Shown here: piece by piece, positions 25,953 to 37,038 of the stretch
Layout of the letters: each line of letters opens with the position of its first letter
Numbering within the stretch: position 1 is the first letter of the stretch
Assembly (NCBI GenBank): GCA_014860355.1
Contig: JACZJV010000146.1
Span: 1-39,663 of the forward strand
Length of the DNA stretch: 39,663 bases
Source of the DNA: Burkholderiales bacterium
Lineage (GTDB): Bacteria; Pseudomonadota; Gammaproteobacteria; Burkholderiales; SG8-39
Reading direction: 5' to 3'
Position numbers and translations under genes: made by a program
Notes under the pieces: model-generated
Databases searched by the model: none
What the model was told of the DNA's origin: nothing
Seen by the model: only the letters and a program-made list of their open reading frames with translations

Positions 25953-26738
25953 CTAGGCCGGATGGCGCTCGCTCGCGAAGAACCGGCGCACGCGCTCCAG
26001 GTCTTCGGCGGTATCCACTCCCGCTTGCGCAGCGTGTGCGGTCACCGCAACCGCAATTCGATGTCCGTGCCAGAGCGCGCGCAATTGTTCCAGCGCCTCG
26101 AAATGCTCGAGCGCCGCCGGCTCCAGCCGGTTGTAAAGCTGCAGGTAGCGTGCGCGGTAGGCGTAGATACCAATGTGCCGGTAGCTTGGCAGGCCCGGTG
26201 GCAGCGCGCTTTGATTTACCGCAAAGCTATCTCGGGGCCAGGGAATCGGCGCCCGGCTGAAATAGAGTGCGCGGCCGCAATGGTCCAACACCACCTTGAC
26301 CACGTTGGGATTGAGCAGCGACTCGGCGTCGCCAATCGGATGACAGGCGGTGGCGATGCTTGCCTCGCGGTCTTCGGCCAGGGATCGCGCCACCTCGCTG
26401 ATCAACTCAGGCTCGATCAGCGGTTCGTCGCCCTGGACGTTGACCACGATATCGCCGTCGGCGAGGCCCAGTTGCCGTGCAGCCTCGGCAATGCGGTCGG
26501 TGCCGGTGGCATGATCGCTCCGGGTCATTATCGCCTGGTGACCGTGAAGTTCCACCGCATCGATTATGGCCTGGCTGTCAGTTGCGATCCATACCGCCCG
26601 GGCGCCGCTGGCGCGGGCGCGTTCGGCGACGCGCACCACCATTGGTTTGCCCGCAATATCGGCCAGCGGCTTGGCGTGCAGGCGGCTGGACGCGTAGCGT
26701 GCGGGAATGACCACCAGGAAGGCGCCGGATCGGCTCAT
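25953..26738 (-). CDS. kdsB: 3-deoxy-manno-octulosonate cytidylyltransferase
   Basis: A 261-residue enzyme that activates Kdo as CMP-Kdo for lipopolysaccharide inner core synthesis. [20 protein letters not shown] is the N-terminal nucleotide-binding motif; [26 protein letters not shown] and [14 protein letters not shown] are family blocks. The frame is open 64 codons further upstream into the rhlE promoter region, but ATG 26738 gives the normal start. Its ribosome binding site is weak. First gene of a likely kdsB–adk unit. It is separated from lpxK/Trm112, which it usually follows. Confidence 0.95.
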   Translation of the reverse strand: MSRSGAFLVVIPARYASSRLHAKPLADIAGKPMVVRVAERARASGARAVWIATDSQAIIDAVELHGHQAIMTRSDHATGTDRIAEAARQLGLADGDIVVNVQGDEPLIEPELISEVARSLAEDREASIATACHPIGDAESLLNPNVVKVVLDHCGRALYFSRAPIPWPRDSFAVNQSALPPGLPSYRHIGIYAYRARYLQLYNRLEPAALEHFEALEQLRALWHGHRIAVAVTAHAAQAGVDTAEDLERVRRFFASERHPA

Positions 26739-26779
26739 GATTTGGCGGCAGGAAAAGAAGCGGGGCCTGTAAAGAAATG

Positions 26780-26785
26780 ATTCTA
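26780..26785 (-). promoter_or_regulatory. Candidate -10 of kdsB
   Basis: TAGAAT on the minus strand, 42 bases before the kdsB ATG. The -35 is weak. It lies in a 247-base divergent spacer shared with rhlE that contains no supported gene. Confidence 0.25.
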
Positions 26786-26851
26786 GCTGATTGGGCTGTC
26801 CGGGGGCAGGAATCCACGGCCGATAGGCAAGCGCGCTGGGCGCGACAGGCC

Positions 26852-26857
26852 TATAAT
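26852..26857 (+). promoter_or_regulatory. Candidate -10 of rhlE
   Basis: A perfect TATAAT lies 128 bases before the chosen helicase start, giving a leader of about 120 bases. No clear -35 is seen. The longer in-frame start at 26875 would lie almost at the transcription start. Confidence 0.35.
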
Positions 26858-26985
26858 CGGAACCTCGTTCCATCATGGCGCCCCCCTTTCCGGCCGGGCC
26901 GCTCAATCTGGTACTACGTGGACATATCAAAGAACTTATCCAGCGTCAAAGCAGCTTTGCCCCCGTGCCTCTCTCGGCAGGGCCT

Positions 26986-28392
26986 ATGATCGCCACTTCC
27001 TTTTCCGATCTTGGTCTGCTGCCGCAGTTGCTGCAGGCAGTCATCGATAAAGGCTACACCGAGCCTTCCCCCATACAGGCGCAGGCGATCCCCGTGATCC
27101 TGCAGGGCCTGGACGTCATGGGCGGTGCCCAGACCGGCACCGGCAAGACCGCGGGCTTCACCCTGCCGCTATTGCAGCGGCTGGCGCCACACGCGAATAC
27201 CAGCGCCTCGCCCGCCCGCCATCCGGTGCGCGCCCTGATCCTTACGCCGACACGCGAACTCGCGGCGCAGGTCGCCGAAAGCGTGCGCGACTACGGAAAG
27301 CACCTGGGGCTGCGTCCGGGAGTGGTGTTCGGCGGCGTCGATATCGTTCCGCAGATTCAGATGCTGCGCGCCGGCGTAGAAGTGCTGGTGGCAACGCCCG
27401 GCCGGCTGCTCGATCATGTACAGCAAAAGACGGTGATGCTGGGGCAGGTGGAAATCCTGGTGCTGGATGAAGCTGACCGCATGCTCGACATGGGGTTCAT
27501 GCCCGACATTCGCCGCATCCTCGCGCTATTGCCGGCCAAGCGGCAGAGCCTGCTGTTTTCGGCCACATTTTCTGAAGAGATCAAGCGGCTCGCGGACAAT
27601 ATGTTGCACCAGCCGGTGCTGATCGAAGTGGCCCGGCCCAATGCCATGACCGAACTGGTGAGCCACGAAGTGCACCCCGTAAGGCGCGAGAGAAAGCGCG
27701 ACCTGCTCGCCCACCTGGTCCGGACCCAGAACCTGCAGCAGGTACTGGTGTTCGGCGGTACGCGCCTGGGTGTGAACCGCCTCGCCTATCAACTGCAGAA
27801 AGACGGCATCCATGCCTCTGCGATCCACGGCGACAAATCGCAGGTGGAGCGCATACAGGCGCTAGCCGACTTCAAATCGGGCAAGACACCGGTGCTCGTA
27901 GCAACCGACGTCGCCGCCCGCGGCCTGGATATCCAGGAGTTGCCGGCGGTGATCAATTTTGAACTGCCCGGCGCACCTGAAGATTATGTGCACCGCATCG
28001 GCCGTACCGGCCGCGCCGGTTCCACCGGTCGCGCCATCTCTCTGGTTTGCGCCGACGAACACGAAAAACTCGCGGCGATCGAGAAATTCATCAAGCAGCG
28101 CATCCCCCAGACCATCATCCCCGGTTTCGAGCCGGACGCCTCGGGTGTGTCGGCATTGATGCATACCGAACGCGAGCGGCCGGAGCGCCGGCCGGACCGC
28201 GGCAGCAGTCTCACGCGGGGTGCGCGTGCGCACAGCGTCAAGACACCGGCAAAACCGGTGGATTCGATTTTTTCCGCCCCCTACGTTCCGAGCAAGGCGG
28301 TAACTCCGGCAGCGGAGCCGGAGCGGACCGGACCGCAAAAACCGGGTCGCCAGGTGGCGGCGCTATTGGGCGGCCTGCGCAAATCCGGTTAG
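26986..28392 (+). CDS. rhlE: DEAD-box ATP-dependent RNA helicase, RhlE-like
   Basis: A 468-residue RNA helicase used in ribosome assembly or RNA decay. Motifs in order: FSDLGL and [10 protein letters not shown] (Q motif), AQTGTGKT (I), PTRELAAQV (Ia), TPGRLLD (Ib), [11 protein letters not shown] (II), SATFSEEI (III), [11 protein letters not shown] (V) and HRIGRTGR (VI). A basic, Pro/Arg-rich C-terminal tail ([12 protein letters not shown]) likely binds RNA. ATG 26986 with GGCAGGG upstream is chosen over an in-frame start at 26875. The stop overlaps that of convergent panB by four bases. RhlE rather than DbpA or SrmB is suggested by overall wording and tail. Confidence 0.9.
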   Translation: MIATSFSDLGLLPQLLQAVIDKGYTEPSPIQAQAIPVILQGLDVMGGAQTGTGKTAGFTLPLLQRLAPHANTSASPARHPVRALILTPTRELAAQVAESVRDYGKHLGLRPGVVFGGVDIVPQIQMLRAGVEVLVATPGRLLDHVQQKTVMLGQVEILVLDEADRMLDMGFMPDIRRILALLPAKRQSLLFSATFSEEIKRLADNMLHQPVLIEVARPNAMTELVSHEVHPVRRERKRDLLAHLVRTQNLQQVLVFGGTRLGVNRLAYQLQKDGIHASAIHGDKSQVERIQALADFKSGKTPVLVATDVAARGLDIQELPAVINFELPGAPEDYVHRIGRTGRAGSTGRAISLVCADEHEKLAAIEKFIKQRIPQTIIPGFEPDASGVSALMHTERERPERRPDRGSSLTRGARAHSVKTPAKPVDSIFSAPYVPSKAVTPAAEPERTGPQKPGRQVAALLGGLRKSG

Positions 28393-29189
28393 AAGCTGTG
28401 TTCGGGTCCCGGAAATGACCCGTCTTTCACCGCAGCTACGTAGTTCTCCACGGCTTGCTGGATGCTCGTGGCGCCGTCCATGAAATTCCTCACGAACTTC
28501 GCTTTCTTGCCCGGGAACACGCCCAGGAGGTCGTGCAGGACCAGGACCTGGCCGGAGCAGTCTGGCCCTGCGCCTATGCCTATGGTCGGAATCGACAGAT
28601 TGGCGGTGACCTCTGCGGCGAGTTTGGCCGGAATCGCTTCGAGCACGATCAGGCCGGCGCCTGAACGCTCCAGAGCGAGCGCATCCTCGATCAATTGCCG
28701 CGCCGCGTCCACCGTCTTTCCCTGCACGCGGAATCCGCCCAATTGATGCACCGACTGCGGCGTGAGTCCGAGATGGCCGCACACCGGAATGCCGCGCTTC
28801 ACCAGGAATTCGGTGGTCTGGGCAAATGTCACCCCGCCTTCCAGTTTGACCATGTGGGCGCCGGCCGCCATCAATTGCGCAGCGCTGCCAAACGCCTGTT
28901 CGCAGCTCTCCTGATAGCTGCCGAAAGACAGGTCGCCAATGAGGAACGCACGCTTCGCGCCGCGCGCGACGCAAGCCACGTGGTAGACCATGTCCTCCAG
29001 GGAGACGGGCAGGGTGGTGCCGTGCCCCTGGAGCACGTTGCCCAGGGAATCGCCCACGAGGATGCTTTCGACGCCGGCATGCTCCAGCAGCGCGGCGAAG
29101 CTCGCGTCGTAGCCGGTGAGCATGGCGATCTTGTTGCCGTCACGGCGCAGCTTGTGCAAATCGGTGAGGGTAAGTTGATTGTCGCTCAT
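28389..29189 (-). CDS. panB: 3-methyl-2-oxobutanoate hydroxymethyltransferase
   Basis: A 266-residue enzyme that makes ketopantoate from alpha-ketoisovalerate, the first step to pantothenate and Co[65 protein letters not shown] and [20 protein letters not shown] cover the metal and substrate sites. No panC is adjacent; panE is 11 kb away. The ribosome binding site is weak. Its TAA stop overlaps the rhlE TAG stop in TTAG. Confidence 0.96.
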   Translation of the reverse strand: MSDNQLTLTDLHKLRRDGNKIAMLTGYDASFAALLEHAGVESILVGDSLGNVLQGHGTTLPVSLEDMVYHVACVARGAKRAFLIGDLSFGSYQESCEQAFGSAAQLMAAGAHMVKLEGGVTFAQTTEFLVKRGIPVCGHLGLTPQSVHQLGGFRVQGKTVDAARQLIEDALALERSGAGLIVLEAIPAKLAAEVTANLSIPTIGIGAGPDCSGQVLVLHDLLGVFPGKKAKFVRNFMDGATSIQQAVENYVAAVKDGSFPGPEHSF

Positions 29190-29267
29190 GGGGTCGGTCC
29201 GAAACGGTGATGGCCTATAGCTTATTACAAAAAGACGCGATGCATCCCCTCGTGCATCAGCGCAATC

Positions 29268-29297
29268 TTAGCGTCTCCGGGGCGTCTGCCCTAGAAT
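29268..29297 (+). promoter_or_regulatory. Candidate promoter of ppa
   Basis: TTAGCG (29268-29273) and TAGAAT (29292-29297) are 18 bases apart and would start transcription about 20 bases before the ppa ATG. A small inverted repeat, GATGCA and TGCATC (29239-29244, 29253-29258), lies just upstream. Confidence 0.3.
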
Positions 29298-29324
29298 ACG
29301 ACATTAGCCAAGGATCTGCCAACC

Positions 29325-29873
29325 ATGAACCTGGACCGAGTTAGCTCAGGCCGCGACGTCCCCAACGATGTTAACGTGATTATCGAAATCCCGATGAACG
29401 CCGATCCAATCAAGTACGAGGTCGACAAGGAAACCGGCGCGGTATTCGTCGACCGCTTCATGTCGACCGCGATGCATTACCCGTGCAACTACGGCTATAT
29501 TCCCCACACCATTTCAGATGACGGCGATCCCGTGGACGTGCTGGTGCTGAGCCCCGTTCCCATCATCACCGGGGTGGTGGTGCGCTGCCGGCCGATAGGC
29601 ATGCTCAAGATGGAGGACGAGGCGGGGGGCGATGCCAAGCTGCTGGCGGTGCCGGTGGACAAACTCTCCAGCCTCTACCGCGCGGTCAAATCGCCGCGCG
29701 ATCTGCCTGAACTGACAACCGCGCAAATCTCCCATTTCTTCCAGCACTACAAGGATCTGGAGCCGGGGAAATGGGTGAAGGTGGAGGGCTGGGTAGGCGC
29801 GGAGGAAGCGAAGAAGGAAATCCTCGCCGGCGTGGCGCGCTACAAGAAGGCAAAGAATAAACCCAAGTTCTAG
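29325..29873 (+). CDS. ppa: Inorganic pyrophosphatase, family I
   Basis: A 182-residue soluble enzyme that hydrolyses PPi to phosphate. Family I motifs: [34 protein letters not shown], the metal site [11 protein letters not shown] and [14 protein letters not shown] precedes ATG. A cytoplasmic PPase together with a PPi-using phosphofructokinase and a membrane PPase means three enzymes draw on the same pool in this organism. The stop overlaps that of the convergent DUF482-like gene. Confidence 0.97.
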   Translation: MNLDRVSSGRDVPNDVNVIIEIPMNADPIKYEVDKETGAVFVDRFMSTAMHYPCNYGYIPHTISDDGDPVDVLVLSPVPIITGVVVRCRPIGMLKMEDEAGGDAKLLAVPVDKLSSLYRAVKSPRDLPELTTAQISHFFQHYKDLEPGKWVKVEGWVGAEEAKKEILAGVARYKKAKNKPKF

Positions 29874-31033
29874 GCAGTAGGTTCGTCCTTGTAAGGCGAG
29901 TGCTCGTTCAATTCGTCCACGTAGTGCTCGATGCCCTGATGTTCGCGTTCGAGGAAGCGCGCCACCGCGTCGGAAAACTCCGGGTGCGCCAGCCAGTGCG
30001 CCGACAGGGTTTTCACCGGCAGAAAGCCGCGCGCAAGCTTGTGCTCGCCCTGGGCGCCGCCTTCGAAAACTTTGATCTTCTCCTCGATGCAGAATTCCAG
30101 CGCCTGGTAGTAGCAGGTTTCGAAATGCAGGCAGGGCAGGTATTGCAGCGCGCCCCAGTAGCGCCCGTACAGGGTCTGCGGCGAGTACAGATTGAGCGCG
30201 CTGGCGATCGGCTTGCCCTCAAGTTCCGCCACGATCAGCAGTAGGTGCTGCGGCATGGTCAGCCCCAGCCGCCGAAAGAAATCCAGGCTCAGATAGGGCG
30301 TGGAGTGGTGCGCGCGGTAGGTGCCGTTGTAGCAGCGCGCGAACAAGGCCCAGTCGCCCTCCTTGATGTCGCTGCCGCGCAGGCGGCGAAAACTCACGCC
30401 CGCGTCACGCACCTTGCGCCGCTCCTGGCGGATTTTCTTGCGCTTGTCGTGCGACATCTGCGACAGAAATTCGTCGAACGAAGCATAACCCGGATTACTC
30501 CAGTGGAATTGCACGCTCGAGCGCAGCATCATGCCGGCAGCCTGCATCAGTTCGGCTTCCGGCTGCTGCGGGAACAGCACATGCAGGGAGGAAGTGTCCT
30601 GCGCGAGGGCGAGCGCCGAACGTACCAGCGCGGCGCGCTCGGCATCGGTCGTGGCGAGCAGGCGCGGACCCGAAACAGGCGAGAATGGAATGCCCGCGAG
30701 GAGCTTGGGGTAATAGGCGAGGCCGTGGCGCCGATAGGCATCGGCCCAGGCCCAGTCGAACACATACTCGCCGTAGGAGTGCGACTTGAGGTAAAGCGGC
30801 ATCGCCGCCCGGAGCCGGGGCGGAGCGCAGGCGCCGGCGGCTCCGCGTGCGGCCCTGTCCCAAAGCGTCACGAATTGCGGCAGCCAGCCGCTTTTCGCGC
30901 TGGCGCAGCCGGTCTGATGCAGGGCATGGAAAAACTCGTGCGAGATCAGCGGATGGCCGAGCGCGAGCCGGTTCCAGTCGGCGGCGTCGACGCCGGACAG
31001 ATCATCGAGCACGCGCAGGTCTAGTTCGGGCAA
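29870..31033 (-). CDS. DUF482 / FemAB-like GNAT family protein
   Basis: A roughly 387-residue protein of the DUF482 (PF04339) family, related to GNAT/FemAB acyltransferases. Function is not established. [84 protein letters not shown] and [18 protein letters not shown] are recognisable family blocks. The start is uncertain. TTG 31033 has AGGAA eight bases upstream and leaves a spacer for the nadE promoter; TTG 31063 and TTG 31159 are in frame. The TAG stop overlaps the ppa stop within CTAG. Confidence 0.88.
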   Translation of the reverse strand: MPELDLRVLDDLSGVDAADWNRLALGHPLISHEFFHALHQTGCASAKSGWLPQFVTLWDRAARGAAGACAPPRLRAAMPLYLKSHSYGEYVFDWAWADAYRRHGLAYYPKLLAGIPFSPVSGPRLLATTDAERAALVRSALALAQDTSSLHVLFPQQPEAELMQAAGMMLRSSVQFHWSNPGYASFDEFLSQMSHDKRKKIRQERRKVRDAGVSFRRLRGSDIKEGDWALFARCYNGTYRAHHSTPYLSLDFFRRLGLTMPQHLLLIVAELEGKPIASALNLYSPQTLYGRYWGALQYLPCLHFETCYYQALEFCIEEKIKVFEGGAQGEHKLARGFLPVKTLSAHWLAHPEFSDAVARFLEREHQGIEHYVDELNEHSPYKDEPTA

Positions 31034-31163
31034 ACGCGCAATTCCTGGGGGTCGGGTTGGCAAAATCGTGAGCAGATGGTGGGAGTTGTAGCGGCGGCGC
31101 GTTGCCTCACCGCAGTCGTCGAACAGGCTGATTATTGGCGAAGGGTAGGCGCGCCGCAAGCGT

Positions 31164-31175
31164 TATAATTCGCCG
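31164..31175 (+). promoter_or_regulatory. -10 element directly before nadE; predicted leaderless transcript
   Basis: TATAAT at 31164-31169 is followed by TCGCCG and then the nadE ATG at 31176. This spacing places transcription start on the start codon. No Shine-Dalgarno sequence is present. The string TATAATTCGCC is identical to that before mutL. Confidence 0.5.
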
Positions 31176-32870
31176 ATGAGCAACACGGTCAAAATCGCCG
31201 TCGCACAGATCAACTGCTTGCTCGGCGATCTTGCCGGGAACGCCGCCAAGATTCTGGATTGCGCCGAGCGCGCCAAAGCCGCCGGTGCGCAGGTTTTGCT
31301 TACGCCCGAACTGTCGCTGTGCGGCTACCCGCCGGAAGACCTGCTGCTGCGCGAGGGGTTCTTCCGCGATTGTGCCGCGGCCCTGGACAAACTCGCTGCG
31401 GCGGTGCGCGGGATCAGTGTCGTCGTCGGCCATCCGCAGCTTGCCGGGGGCATGCGATACAACGCTGCTTCGATATTGCAGGAGGGCGGGATCGCTGCGA
31501 CTTATCGCAAACGCAATTTGCCCAATTACACCGTGTTCGACGAGGAGCGCTATTTCGAGCCTGGCGCGGAACCGGTGGTGTTCGAGGTCAATGGCGCGTT
31601 CCTCGGCATCAATATTTGCGAGGATCTCTGGGGCGAGCAAGGCCCGGTGGAAGCCGGGGCCGGCGTGGAACAAAACGACGCTGCGGCGGGCCAGCGCAGC
31701 AGGGCCTGGCGCGCCGATGCACCGCGCCTCGCGCGCGCCGCGGGAGCCGAGGTGCTGCTGGTGTTGAACGCCTCACCCTATCACACCCGCCAGCACGCCT
31801 CGCGCCTCGGGGTGGCGCGCAACCGCGCCAGCGAAACCGGGTTGGCCGTCATTTACGCCAACATGGTTGGCGGCCAGGACGAACTCGTGTTCGACGGCGC
31901 CTCCTTCGCCATGAATGCCGCCGGGGAGACTACCCACCAATTGCCGTTTTTCCAGGAGTCGCTGGAGTTCGTCGAGGTCGTCGACGGGGTGCCGCAGCCG
32001 GGCGAGCGAGCGACGCCCTTGTCCTTCGAGGCCTCCGTGTACGGCGCGCTGTGCCTGGGCGTGCGCGACTACATAGGCAAGAACGGCTTCCCCGGAGCGA
32101 TTCTGGGGATGTCGGGCGGTATCGACTCGGCCCTGACCCTGGCGATCGCCTGCGATGCGCTTGGAGCGGACAAGGTGCGCGCGGTGATGATGCCATCCCA
32201 GTACACAGCCGACATCAGCTGGATCGATTCGCGCGAAATGGTCCGGCGCCTGGGTGTGCGCTATGACGAGATCGCCATCAAGCCGATGTTCGATGCGTTC
32301 CTCGCGGCGCTTGCGCGAGAGTTCCAGGGGCGGCCGGAGGATGCGACCGAGGAAAACCTGCAGGCGCGCATCCGCGGCATGCTGCTGATGGCACTTTCCA
32401 ACAAGTTCGGCTCCATCGTCCTCACCACCGGCAACAAGTCCGAAATGGCGGTAGGCTATTCCACGCTGTACGGCGACATGGCCGGCGGCTTTGCGGCGAT
32501 CAAGGACGTAGCCAAGACACTGGTCTATCGTCTTGCCGAATACCGCAATACCCTGGGCGAGGTGATTCCGCAGCGCATCATCGATCGCCCGCCCTCGGCC
32601 GAACTGCGCCCCGGCCAGACCGACCAGGACAGCCTGCCGCCGTATGCGGTGCTCGATGCGATCATGTCGGCTTATATGGAACAGAACCTGAGCCCGGCCA
32701 AAATCGTGGCCGGCGGCCAGCGGGAGGAGGACGTGGCGCGGGTGGTGGGGCTGATCAAGCGAAATGAATACAAGCGCCGCCAGGCACCGGTCGGAATACG
32801 TATCACCCAGCGCGGATTCGGCAAGGACTGGCGCTATCCGATCACCTCGAAGTACCAGGAAAAATTCTAG
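31176..32870 (+). CDS. nadE: Glutamine-dependent NAD+ synthetase
   Basis: A 564-residue two-domain enzyme converting deamido-NAD to NAD using glutamine and ATP. The N-terminal nitrilase-type glutaminase has Glu45 (TPELSLCGYPPEDLLLRE), Lys112 (YRKRNLPNYTVFDE) and Cys148 (LGINICEDLW). The C-terminal synthetase begins near 280 with GMSGGIDSALTLAIACDALG and includes LLMALSNKFGSIVLTTGNKSE. Between Cys148 and VLLVLNASPYH there is an extra Gly/Ala/Gln/Arg-rich stretch (about residues 153-180). P-II follows, a pairing typical of Betaproteobacteria. Confidence 0.97.
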   Translation: MSNTVKIAVAQINCLLGDLAGNAAKILDCAERAKAAGAQVLLTPELSLCGYPPEDLLLREGFFRDCAAALDKLAAAVRGISVVVGHPQLAGGMRYNAASILQEGGIAATYRKRNLPNYTVFDEERYFEPGAEPVVFEVNGAFLGINICEDLWGEQGPVEAGAGVEQNDAAAGQRSRAWRADAPRLARAAGAEVLLVLNASPYHTRQHASRLGVARNRASETGLAVIYANMVGGQDELVFDGASFAMNAAGETTHQLPFFQESLEFVEVVDGVPQPGERATPLSFEASVYGALCLGVRDYIGKNGFPGAILGMSGGIDSALTLAIACDALGADKVRAVMMPSQYTADISWIDSREMVRRLGVRYDEIAIKPMFDAFLAALAREFQGRPEDATEENLQARIRGMLLMALSNKFGSIVLTTGNKSEMAVGYSTLYGDMAGGFAAIKDVAKTLVYRLAEYRNTLGEVIPQRIIDRPPSAELRPGQTDQDSLPPYAVLDAIMSAYMEQNLSPAKIVAGGQREEDVARVVGLIKRNEYKRRQAPVGIRITQRGFGKDWRYPITSKYQEKF

Positions 32871-33302
<432 letters not shown>

Positions 33303-33324
33303 GGGGATTTGGACGGCGACGCGC

Positions 33325-33876
33325 CTACGCCGTCAACAGGACCACCAGCGCGCCGCTGCCCCCGTCCACCGGCCGCGCCTGGCAGTAAGCCAATACCTCC
33401 TCGCGCTGGACCAGCCAGTGTTTTACCTTCGCCTTCAGCACTGGCTCGCGGTTCTTCGAGCCCAGCCCCTTGCCGTGAATCACGCGCACGCAGCGCACGC
33501 CGCGCCTGATGCAATTTGCCAGGAAACCGGCCAGCGCCTCGCGCGCCTGGTGACGGTCCATGCCGTGCAGGTCGAGCTGGTCCTGGATCACCCAGGTGCC
33601 GCTGCGCAGTTTGCGCAGTACCTGGCGTGAAAGTCCCGGGCGCAGGAAATTCGGCTCATCGCCGCTATCGAGCCAGTCCTGCGCGGTCCAATCGGCACTA
33701 AGGCTTTCCTCGAGCACCGCGTGTTCGTCCAGGTGCGACTGCACCGGATAGGGCGGCGGGGCGTCTGGCATCCGCAGTACTTTGCCGTGCTGCGGCAAGG
33801 GCCGCGCGTCGGCCACGGCTTGCCGGAACAGATCCTGGTCCGTCTTTTCAATCGAGGCTTTGGCGGTTTTTTTCAT
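33325..33876 (-). CDS. Smr domain protein
   Basis: A 183-residue protein with a C-terminal Smr (MutS2-related) domain: LDLHGMDRHQAREALAGFL, VRVIHGKGLGS and ALVVLLTA, the pattern of SmrA/YdaL-like proteins that can nick nucleic acid. The N-terminal 80 residues are charged, begin MKKTAKASIEKTD, and have no recognised fold. It follows trxB on the same strand by 74 bases. It converges with the P-II gene. Confidence 0.88.
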   Translation of the reverse strand: MKKTAKASIEKTDQDLFRQAVADARPLPQHGKVLRMPDAPPPYPVQSHLDEHAVLEESLSADWTAQDWLDSGDEPNFLRPGLSRQVLRKLRSGTWVIQDQLDLHGMDRHQAREALAGFLANCIRRGVRCVRVIHGKGLGSKNREPVLKAKVKHWLVQREEVLAYCQARPVDGGSGALVVLLTA

Positions 33877-33950
33877 GCCTGATCCTGCGCTCAGCCCGGA
33901 CTGCGCCAGCAGGCGCGGGTTGATCCCGATTACACGCTATCTGTCATCGA

Positions 33951-36842
<2,892 letters not shown>

Positions 36843-36843
<1 letters not shown>

Positions 36844-36871
36844 GCGCATGCGACCGGAGGGGGCATGCGCC
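36843..36871 (+). repeat. Hairpin at the end of the TpsB gene
   Basis: GGCGCATGC (36843-36851) and GCATGCGCC (36863-36871) form a perfect 9-bp stem around an 11-base loop; the first G is the last base of the stop codon. Loop bases CGACC can also pair with GGTCG at 36873-36877, a pseudoknot-like option. No T-tract follows. Confidence 0.6.
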
Positions 36872-37038
36872 GGGTCGTCGCCCAATTGATTAATCCTGCC
36901 AAGCACATAGAGAGGATTGTGCTAACATTAATTTCGCGGTGACAAGTGGTGCCGTTCGCCGTTTCAAATCGGGTTGCAAATCTGTCGACCGGGCGCCGAA
37001 ATCACCAAAAGCCTGGCGGTCATGGGGAGGGGGTTCTT
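36872..37038 (+). promoter_or_regulatory. Leader region of the TpsA exoprotein gene
   Basis: An extended -10, TGCTAACAT (36920-36928), could start a separate transcript with a leader of about 105 bases. The leader has possible pairings, for example GACCG and CGGTC in the segment before 37022. A six-codon ORF, ATG 37022 to TGA 37042, contains the GGGGAGGGGG ribosome binding site, and its TGA overlaps the GTG start. It does not match a riboswitch consensus that I can confirm. Confidence 0.35.

Noticed and set aside
26739-26930. 64-codon N-terminal extension of kdsB
   Set aside because: It is absent from the enzyme family, and the region holds candidate promoters for kdsB and rhlE.
36950-37030. 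c-di-GMP-I riboswitch upstream of the exoprotein gene
   Set aside because: GGGTTGCAAATC loosely resembles part of the consensus, but the invariant core and tetraloop-receptor arrangement could not be matched by eye.
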